Of a stretch of DNA of 6,864 bases, positions 1 to 5,251 are shown in pieces. The stretch is from Candidatus Omnitrophota bacterium (lineage in GTDB: Bacteria > Omnitrophota > Gorgyraeia > Zapsychrales > JANLHA01), in assembly GCA_024653845.1 (NCBI GenBank), contig JANLHA010000268.1:1-6864 (forward strand), in the 5' to 3' direction. The position numbers were made by a program, and so were the translations under genes. Every line of letters starts with the position of its first letter. The stretch's first letter is position 1. The notes below the pieces were generated by a model. That model saw nothing but the letters and a program-made list of their open reading frames with translations, did not search any database and was not told the DNA's origin.

Positions 1-1333
1 CAATCCCACTCGCCCCTCGGTTGGCTCCAACGATAACATCATTACCGTTACTATGAGCAAAAAGGTCCATTTCTCGAATCGGAAGGCTATTACCCAAAAA
101 AAGTCCTGAATTTTCAGGGATCAAATCGGAGACGGCTTGAACCACTTGCGGTTCAGTCAAAAAGGATTGTTTTGCTAAAAATTGATCGATCGATTGTCCT
201 GCTCGTTGTGAAAGGTTTTGGCAATGCTTGAGAAATTTTTGAGCCTTGCGTGACTTGAGTTGCCCTGTCACAGCCTGGCAAAATTCTCCAGTGGGACTCT
301 GAACACGCAAATTCACGACATGCGATGGGTCATTGCGTAGCGGGTGATTCAAGACTGTAATGTAATGTTGTGGACGATGTTCTTCAACCCAATCATACCA
401 GCGTCGGGTTGTGATGCGTCCTCCCAAATGCAAAACTCCATCAATCTGAGCTCCCTTTTTAAACTTAGGGTGAGCAATAATTTGTGCAAAATAAGGAATC
501 ACATGAGACGAAGAATTCCCTAATCGTAATGATGACGTGATATCTGGGAAGACAGGCCAATTGAGGCGCTTGGCCAATCTTAAAACCGCGGCGCTCTCTT
601 CTTTCTTGATTTTTCCAACAACAATAATCCCATTCTTGATTTCTTCAAGAACGCTAACCACATTTCGGTTTTCATGAGAAATGAATTTGCCAACCGTCCT
701 CACATATCGAGTGTAGGGCTCATTTGAAGATAACCATTTTTTAAGATTTCGAAAATACCCTGCTGAAAATCCTTTTTGCTTCATGGGCGCTAAGGGTTCG
801 CGGAACATGCAATTGAGATGAACCGGGCCTGGTGGATTCGCTTGAGATTGGTGAACCAATTGGTCAATGGTTGTAAGAATACTTTCTGGTGATATTTCTG
901 ATGTGGGGCAGCATAAATCCAATTGAAAACGAACATATTTCCCAAAAATACCGACTTGATCGATGGTTTGATTGGCGCCGGTATAGCGCAATTCTGGGGG
1001 GCGATCGGCGGTTAAAATGATCAAAGGCAACTTTTTTTTAAAAGTTTCGATGACCGCTGGGAACAAATTTGCAACCGCGGTTCCCGACGTGGTGATGATC
1101 GCCGCGGGTTTGCCTGTAGCTGAAGTGTATCCAAGCGCGTGAAACCCGAGCCCACGCTCATCGTAGTGAACCAAGGTCTTGGCCCGGGGATTTCCTGCAA
1201 CAGCAATCGCCAGAGGAGCTGACCGTGATCCGGGAGCGATATGAAAATAATCCACGCCTTGCCGGATCAACTCTTCAACAATCAATTGAGCCCAGAGAAT
1301 ATTAATATTCGGAGAATGAATAATTTCTTTCAT
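1..1333 (-). CDS. menD: SEPHCHC synthase MenD (3' end cut by window)
   Basis: 2-succinyl-5-enolpyruvyl-6-hydroxy-3-cyclohexene-1-carboxylate synthase. This ThDP enzyme decarboxylates 2-oxoglutarate and joins the product to isochorismate. Translating 1333 down to 2 gives 444 residues with no stop. APGSRSAPLAIA (33-44) holds the isochorismate-contacting Ser and Arg. Glu59 in HYDERGLGFHALG is the ThDP-activating Glu. TSGTAVANLFPAVIE (82-96), LTADRPPEL (107-115) and GANQTIDQ (119-126) follow. Near the cut end are GNSLPIR (414-420) and GANRGASGI (436-444), with Arg420 and Arg439 matching E. coli active-site arginines. By comparison with E. coli MenD about 140 C-terminal residues are missing, including the ThDP/Mg GD motif. 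The chosen ATG overlaps the menF stop as ATGA. An in-frame ATG at 1339 is an alternative adding Met-Val. Neither has a Shine-Dalgarno sequence, so translation probably depends on coupling to menF. Confidence 0.95.
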   Translation of the reverse strand, partial: MKEIIHSPNINILWAQLIVEELIRQGVDYFHIAPGSRSAPLAIAVAGNPRAKTLVHYDERGLGFHALGYTSATGKPAAIITTSGTAVANLFPAVIETFKKKLPLIILTADRPPELRYTGANQTIDQVGIFGKYVRFQLDLCCPTSEISPESILTTIDQLVHQSQANPPGPVHLNCMFREPLAPMKQKGFSAGYFRNLKKWLSSNEPYTRYVRTVGKFISHENRNVVSVLEEIKNGIIVVGKIKKEESAAVLRLAKRLNWPVFPDITSSLRLGNSSSHVIPYFAQIIAHPKFKKGAQIDGVLHLGGRITTRRWYDWVEEHRPQHYITVLNHPLRNDPSHVVNLRVQSPTGEFCQAVTGQLKSRKAQKFLKHCQNLSQRAGQSIDQFLAKQSFLTEPQVVQAVSDLIPENSGLFLGNSLPIREMDLFAHSNGNDVIVGANRGASGI

Positions 1334-2559
1334 GACCATAAATTTAAAAAAAGACGAAGTTTTTGTTCCACCTCATCCCACTCCCCTTGAGGATCAGATC
1401 CTGGAACAATTCCTGCGCCCGCATAGAGGTAAAGTTCATTCTTATAAAGTAGTCCAGAACGGATGGCCACAGCAAATTCTGAAGATTCTTGTCCTAAATA
1501 TCCAATGGGACCCGCATACCACCCGCGAGAAAAGGGTTCCATCGAGCGAATGATTTCCAGTGCCTGTGATTTTGGCCAACCTGCAACTGCCGGTGTTGGA
1601 TGAAGCCGTCTTAAAAGCTCTTGATCGTGGGTATTTTGTTTTAATCTCCCTTCAAATCGGGATATGAGATGATGACCTGTTTGCAAAGAAAGGACAGAAG
1701 CCAACTTTTCTTTCTCGATTTTAGTACAACACTCTTGAAGATTTTGTTGGATCATATCTGCAACAAGTTTTTGCTCATATAAATCTTTCTGAGCCTTTTT
1801 AAGATTTTCGATCAATTGTTTGTCTTGTTGAGGTGTTTCTCCTCGAGGTCGCGTTCCAGCAATGGCTTCCGTAAACAAATTGTCTTTTTCTCTTCGGTAA
1901 AGACGTTCGGGGGATGCGCCTAAAAAAGTGGCTCCCTCCTTTTGAAAAAGAAAATGGAAGCAAGATCCTGCATGGATTTGCAATGCCTTCATCAAATCGA
2001 ATGGATCAGGGTTTTCATCAAAACAAATACGAGATCGTCGAGCCAGAACAACTTTCTTAAAATTGTCATCAAATTTTTCAATGGCTTGACGAACATTGTC
2101 TTCCCAGTCCTTCTTCCTAGGGAGATCTGTTCTTTCAGAAACGGATGAAATCCTTTGTGGACCTCTGGCTTTTATTCTTGTCGATAGGGATTCGAAATAT
2201 TTCTCGCTTTGGGCAGAAATATAATTGTGGGCAAAATGATATTTACCTTGTTGAACAAAAATTTCAAATTCAGGAATGAAAAAAAATGATTTTCCAAACG
2301 GATCCCATTCTTTTGTAGTTTGATGAGGATCAAAAGCAAATCCGCCATAATAACGCATTCGAGGATGAAGATGTTTTGTTGGAACTTTTTCTCCTTCGAT
2401 CAAATGCAGAACTCCAGATGCCGCGACTTGAAAATCTCCATCACGACTAGACCAATAAAACTTGGTCGTCGTCGATTGTGTAGACAACCAGGCCAAGAGG
2501 TCCTGAGGTTCAACTTCCACTTCTGTACGCTGATAAAGTGCTGGCTCAAGCGTCTTCAT
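1330..2559 (-). CDS. menF: Isochorismate synthase MenF
   Basis: Chorismate-binding, Mg-dependent enzyme, 409 aa, converting chorismate to isochorismate, the first committed step of menaquinone synthesis. The N-terminal third is variable (GGFAFDP at 72-78). The catalytic core begins near 150. By alignment of motif spacing with E. coli MenF, Lys169 in KVVLAR is the general base, Glu218 in GASPERL the general acid and Glu262 in LYEQKLVADMI a Mg ligand. A second Mg ligand falls in GEWDEVEQK (392-400). AGTRPRG (234-240), HPTPAVAG (320-327) and RGWYAGPIG (345-353) are further family signatures. Siderophore or salicylate-type isochorismate synthases look similar, but menD immediately downstream and ubiE upstream settle the role. 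Length is slightly below E. coli MenF (431). The last codons contain a run of seven T, and the TGA overlaps the menD ATG. Confidence 0.94.
   Translation of the reverse strand: MKTLEPALYQRTEVEVEPQDLLAWLSTQSTTTKFYWSSRDGDFQVAASGVLHLIEGEKVPTKHLHPRMRYYGGFAFDPHQTTKEWDPFGKSFFFIPEFEIFVQQGKYHFAHNYISAQSEKYFESLSTRIKARGPQRISSVSERTDLPRKKDWEDNVRQAIEKFDDNFKKVVLARRSRICFDENPDPFDLMKALQIHAGSCFHFLFQKEGATFLGASPERLYRREKDNLFTEAIAGTRPRGETPQQDKQLIENLKKAQKDLYEQKLVADMIQQNLQECCTKIEKEKLASVLSLQTGHHLISRFEGRLKQNTHDQELLRRLHPTPAVAGWPKSQALEIIRSMEPFSRGWYAGPIGYLGQESSEFAVAIRSGLLYKNELYLYAGAGIVPGSDPQGEWDEVEQKLRLFLNLWS
1345..1351 (-). other. U UUU UUA slippery heptamer at the menF 3' end (candidate -1 frameshift site)
   Basis: The menF codons CTT TTT TTA (1353 to 1345) form the heptamer T TTT TTA in the correct X XXY YYZ register, four codons before the menF stop codon. 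A -1 slip continues as AAA TTT ATG GTC ATG, exactly the menD frame, which has no stop codon in this window. A GAGGTGG at 1368-1374 lies 16 nt upstream, farther than the usual Shine-Dalgarno stimulator. I see no strong downstream hairpin. The motif is certain; its use is speculative. Confidence 0.3.
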
Positions 2560-3281
2560 CGCTCTCCCTCGTAGATGGTTGCAATTCCTCCCAAAAGTGG
2601 ATGCGCTTGAACTTTTTTGAATCCCACCTGTTGAACCATGCGGCAGAAACGTTCCCCATAAGGAAATGTTTCAATGGTACGATTTAGATAAAAGTATGCT
2701 TTAAAATTTCCTGAAACAAGCCCACCAATTAACGGAACAAGCAATCGTAGATAAAAAAGGTGAAACAAGTACAGAAAAAAGTTGCCCGGTAAAGAAAATT
2801 CTAAAATCAGGGCTTTTCCTCCTCGCTTTGTTACGCGATAGATCTCTTTGAGAGTAATGATGGGATTAGGAACATTACGGATTCCAAAAGCCATGGTCAC
2901 AAGTTCAAATCGCTCATTTTCAAAAGGAATTTGCATGGCATCGCCTTGTTGGAGTTTGATGCGTTGATCCAAGTGGGCTTGAGAAATTTTTTGCCGGCCG
3001 ATCGCCAGCATCTCTTCCGCGAGATCTATCCCAATGGCCTTTTCAATTCTGGAACATTTTTGCGCAGCCATGATGACAACATCGGCTGTGCCTGTTGCCA
3101 AATCCAGCATCTGAATTTTTTCTTTTTCAGGGAAATAATGTAACAATTTCTGTCGCCAAGAAATGTCGAGTCCAAGGGAAAGAAGATGATTTAATAGATC
3201 ATAACGAAGCGCGATCTGGTTAAAAATTTTCCAGGAATCACGCTTCTGAAACGGCAAATTTTCAGAATCCAGAATCTTCAT
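2556..3281 (-). CDS. ubiE: Demethylmenaquinone methyltransferase (MenG/UbiE family)
   Basis: SAM-dependent C-methyltransferase, 241 aa, that turns demethylmenaquinone into menaquinone as the last step of the pathway. The N-terminal UbiE signature is RYDLLNHLLSLGLDISWR (26-43). The SAM-binding motif I is LDLATGTAD (59-67), with the acidic GIDLAEEML (84-92) after it. AFGIRNVPNP (131-140) and YRVTKRGGKALILEFS (148-163) are the later family signatures. A hydrophobic stretch at about 167-190 (FFLYLFHLFYLRLLVPLIGG) is typical of the family and may sit against the membrane where the quinone lies. The end, LLGGIATIYEG, is also characteristic. UbiE homologues may also act in ubiquinone synthesis, but adjacent menF and menD point to menaquinone. 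It is first in the men operon behind its own candidate promoter, and its TGA overlaps the menF ATG (ATGA). Confidence 0.94.
   Translation of the reverse strand: MKILDSENLPFQKRDSWKIFNQIALRYDLLNHLLSLGLDISWRQKLLHYFPEKEKIQMLDLATGTADVVIMAAQKCSRIEKAIGIDLAEEMLAIGRQKISQAHLDQRIKLQQGDAMQIPFENERFELVTMAFGIRNVPNPIITLKEIYRVTKRGGKALILEFSLPGNFFLYLFHLFYLRLLVPLIGGLVSGNFKAYFYLNRTIETFPYGERFCRMVQQVGFKKVQAHPLLGGIATIYEGER
2565..2570 (-). promoter_or_regulatory. Ribosome binding site of menF inside ubiE
   Basis: GAGGGA on the minus strand, 5 nt before the menF ATG at 2559. It lies within the last codons of ubiE, as expected for a translationally coupled pair joined by ATGA. Confidence 0.6.
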
Positions 3282-3293
3282 GAAATAGGAATT

Positions 3294-3300
3294 CCTCCTC
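3294..3300 (-). promoter_or_regulatory. Ribosome binding site of ubiE, strong but distant
   Basis: GAGGAGG on the minus strand contains the full AGGAGG complement of the 16S rRNA end. It ends 12 nt before the ubiE ATG at 3281, longer than the usual 5 to 9 nt. No ATG, GTG or TTG lies in frame between them, so the start stands and the spacing is simply unusual. Confidence 0.6.
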
Positions 3301-3309
3301 GGGAATAGC

Positions 3310-3327
3310 AGTCATCCTAACATAACT
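3310..3327. repeat. Imperfect inverted repeat over the -10 box
   Basis: AGTCAT (3310-3315) and ATAACT (3322-3327) pair with one mismatch around a 6-bp centre, covering the candidate -10 hexamer. The position would suit a repressor operator, but the arms are short and chance is a fair explanation. Confidence 0.18.
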
Positions 3328-3342
3328 GGGGGGCAAGATCAA
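3314..3342 (-). promoter_or_regulatory. Candidate sigma70-type promoter of the ubiE-menF-menD operon
   Basis: In the 81-bp gap after trxB the minus strand reads TTGATC (3337-3342), a 17-bp spacer and TAGGAT (3314-3319). Each box matches four of six consensus positions and the spacer is the ideal length. Transcription would start near 3307, leaving a leader of about 26 nt that contains the GAGGAGG ribosome binding site. The spacer holds a run of six C. Prediction by eye only. Confidence 0.5.
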
Positions 3343-3362
3343 TTTTGTTTTAAGAGGAAAAA

Positions 3363-4304
3363 TTAAGAATGATGCGAAAGATACCGCTCCGCATCAAGAG
3401 CAGCCATACAACCGCTACCAGCTGCGGTCACGGCTTGGCGATAAGTATGGTCCTGCACATCACCACAGGCAAAAACACCGGGGATGTTAGTCAAAGTTGT
3501 GCCAGATTTAGTTTTAATGTAACCGGTTTCATCACATTCAATTTGTCCTTCGAGGAAAGATGTATTAGGAAGATGACCAATGGCATAAAAAAGTCCCCCA
3601 GCTTCAAGAATACGTTCTCCCTGAGATTTGTTATCTTTAATTCGTAATCCAGTAATCTTTTGTTCACCGAGCACTTCAATTGCTTCTGTATTCCAAAGAA
3701 TTTCAATTTTAGGATTGGATTTCAGTCGTTCCTGCATCACTTTAGAGGCTCGTAATGTATCTCGACGGACCAAAAGATAAATTTTCTTGCCGAATTTGGT
3801 CAAGTAACTGGATTCTTCAGCGGCAGAATCTCCCCCACCGATCACAACCAAAACCTGATTCCGAAAAAAAGGAAGAGCCCCATCACACACGGCGCAGGCA
3901 GAAATGCCTTTCTGCCAAAGTCGGTCTTCCCCTTTGATATTCATGCGTTTGGCCGTAGCCCCCGTGGCGATGATGATACTTTGAGCTTGAATTGTCTCAG
4001 AACCCACAAAGACCTGGAAAGGATGGCTTCGCAAATCGACTCGCTCAACGGTTTTGGTCTCAATGCGGGCACCGCATCGGATCGATTGGGCCCGCATCCG
4101 ATCCATCAGTTCAGGACCGGCAATGCCGTCGGGAAAACCGGGATAATTTTCCACTTCCGTGGTTGTCGTCAACTGTCCCCCTGCGGCAACTCCTGCAGCA
4201 AATTGACCTTCAAAAATCAAAGGAGATAATTTAGCGCGCCCCGCATAAATCGCAGCCGTATGAGCTGCAGGGCCTGAACCGATGATGACAAGATTTTCAA
4301 GCAT
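3363..4304 (-). CDS. trxB: Thioredoxin reductase (NADPH, FAD flavoprotein)
   Basis: Low-molecular-weight thioredoxin reductase, 313 aa. It moves electrons from NADPH through FAD and a redox disulfide to thioredoxin in the cytoplasm. The N-terminal FAD site is IIGSGPAAHTAA (7-18), followed by GGQLTTTTEVENYPGFP (42-58). The catalytic disulfide is CAVCDG (Cys137, Cys140, Asp141). The NADPH domain has VIGGGDSA (154-161) and VRRDTLRA (179-186). The C-terminal FAD motif is GDVQD (281-285) with RQAVTAAGSGCMAA (289-302). The family's HRRDxxRA box has Val179 in place of His, but Arg180, Arg181 and Arg185, which hold the NADPH 2'-phosphate in E. coli TrxB, are present, so NADPH use is expected. It is the last gene of the korA-korB-trxB run, and 81 bp separate it from ubiE. 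I see no clear terminator after it, so read-through into the men genes is possible. Confidence 0.95.
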   Translation of the reverse strand: MLENLVIIGSGPAAHTAAIYAGRAKLSPLIFEGQFAAGVAAGGQLTTTTEVENYPGFPDGIAGPELMDRMRAQSIRCGARIETKTVERVDLRSHPFQVFVGSETIQAQSIIIATGATAKRMNIKGEDRLWQKGISACAVCDGALPFFRNQVLVVIGGGDSAAEESSYLTKFGKKIYLLVRRDTLRASKVMQERLKSNPKIEILWNTEAIEVLGEQKITGLRIKDNKSQGERILEAGGLFYAIGHLPNTSFLEGQIECDETGYIKTKSGTTLTNIPGVFACGDVQDHTYRQAVTAAGSGCMAALDAERYLSHHS

Positions 4305-4310
4305 TCCATA

Positions 4311-4316
4311 TCCTTT
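4311..4316 (-). promoter_or_regulatory. Ribosome binding site of trxB
   Basis: AAAGGA on the minus strand, 6 nt before the trxB ATG at 4304, inside the 13-bp gap after korB. A second ATG at 4309 is out of frame, so spacing and frame both favour 4304. Confidence 0.65.
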
Positions 4317-4317
4317 T

Positions 4318-5238
4318 TTAAATCATGAATTTTTCAAACAAGTTTTCGCGAGATTTTTGCGGCGTGTTTTTCGTTTGATCCTGTAGAATTCGGTCATAAC
4401 AGGGTTTGCTCTCATCGCGATAAAATAACCCGAAATAACGTCGATGCATATTGGTCAATCGAAACGCTTCGTCGAGATTACTGGGGTCATGCTTGAGCAC
4501 TTCCGTTTTATCAGCAATACGCCTGTCCGGCGCGATACCTTTTTCATGATCCAAGAATGAGAACCACGTGGATGTTTTGTGGTCAAAGTTATCTGGATCA
4601 AAATGCGGACATCGCTGAGAGATATGAACAAATGAAAAACCTTTGTGCTCAAAAGCCGCTTTCAATGTACGGGTCAAATGATCCGGCATCCAGTCCGCCG
4701 TGCTTGCAACAAATGAAGCGCCAATGCCTAAGACCAATCGCACCGCATTGAGCGGTTGCAAGTATGTTCCACTGGGTTGAGTGTTGGTCGGATGTCCCTG
4801 GCGTGTCGTTGGAGAGGTTTGACTTTTGGTCAAAGCATAAATTTCATTATCATAAAGCATAAAAACACAATTGAAATTTTTATTCACGCCATGAATGAGA
4901 TGATTCCCTCCAATACTTAGGGCGTCTCCGTCCCCAGAATGGATAAAAATATTCAAATCTGGACGAGTCAGAGCCAATCCCGTAGCCAGAGTAATCGGTC
5001 GGCCATGGATTCCATGCATCCCATACGTGTTGATATAATTGGGAGCTCGCCCTGAACAACCAATTCCAGAAACATTCACGGTATGATCCAACGCAAGTTG
5101 TTCATCAACAAAAAAACGTTTGATTCCCATCGTGATCCCAAAATCGCCGCACCCAACACACCAACGAGGATTTTCTGTATGAAGATCTTTGATGGTTAAC
5201 GGTGCGGGTGCACCAGAATTTTCAACCTGTGTATTCAT
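4318..5238 (-). CDS. korB: 2-oxoacid:ferredoxin oxidoreductase beta subunit KorB
   Basis: Catalytic thiamine diphosphate and iron-sulfur subunit, 306 aa, a normal length for the family. WCVGCGDFG gives Cys27 and Cys30, GIGCSGR gives Cys61 and QRCPHFDP gives Cys210. Their spacing matches the four ligands of the single 4Fe-4S cluster in archaeal two-subunit enzymes. The ThDP/Mg motif starts at GDGDAL (102-107), with Asn112 in GGNH. A substrate-loop segment LTKSQTSPTT (136-145) follows. The family usually reads GLTKGQ at this loop, so Ala135 and Ser139 are substitutions, while the Lys (138) is kept. The GDGDALSIGGNH form is what I associate with 2-oxoglutarate rather than pyruvate enzymes, but pyruvate or broad specificity cannot be excluded. 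No delta or separate ferredoxin subunit is visible beside it. A good ribosome binding site supports the ATG. The TAA is 13 bp before trxB. Confidence 0.93.
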   Translation of the reverse strand: MNTQVENSGAPAPLTIKDLHTENPRWCVGCGDFGITMGIKRFFVDEQLALDHTVNVSGIGCSGRAPNYINTYGMHGIHGRPITLATGLALTRPDLNIFIHSGDGDALSIGGNHLIHGVNKNFNCVFMLYDNEIYALTKSQTSPTTRQGHPTNTQPSGTYLQPLNAVRLVLGIGASFVASTADWMPDHLTRTLKAAFEHKGFSFVHISQRCPHFDPDNFDHKTSTWFSFLDHEKGIAPDRRIADKTEVLKHDPSNLDEAFRLTNMHRRYFGLFYRDESKPCYDRILQDQTKNTPQKSRENLFEKFMI

Positions 5239-5243
5239 AGATT

Positions 5244-5250
5244 CCCCTCT
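5244..5250 (-). promoter_or_regulatory. Ribosome binding site of korB
   Basis: AGAGGGG on the minus strand, 5 nt upstream of the korB ATG and just after the korA TAA (5252-5254). It fits a Shine-Dalgarno sequence in position and composition and supports the ATG at 5238. Confidence 0.75.
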
Positions 5251-5251
5251 T

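Noticed and set aside
1021..1206. A 61-codon minus-strand open frame inside menD
   Set aside because: It is another frame of menD, whose own frame is open through the whole region with strong family motifs.
1297..1310. Perfect 14-bp palindrome GAATATTAATATTC near the menD start
   Set aside because: It is all A/T inside, has no loop, falls in ordinary menD codons (Asn-Ile-Asn-Ile) and is too weak to act as a frameshift hairpin or operator without other support.
3335..3362. Possible rho-independent terminator after trxB
   Set aside because: The T-rich stretch after the stop codon has no GC-rich stem before it; only a three-base CAA/TTG pairing can be drawn.
3491..3706. A 71-codon minus-strand open frame inside trxB
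   Set aside because: It is an out-of-frame reading of trxB, which is intact and has all its motifs here.
3363..4304. TrxB as a ferredoxin-dependent thioredoxin reductase because of its korAB neighbours
   Set aside because: The NADPH-domain GGGDSA motif and the three phosphate-binding arginines are present; ferredoxin-linked types usually lose these.
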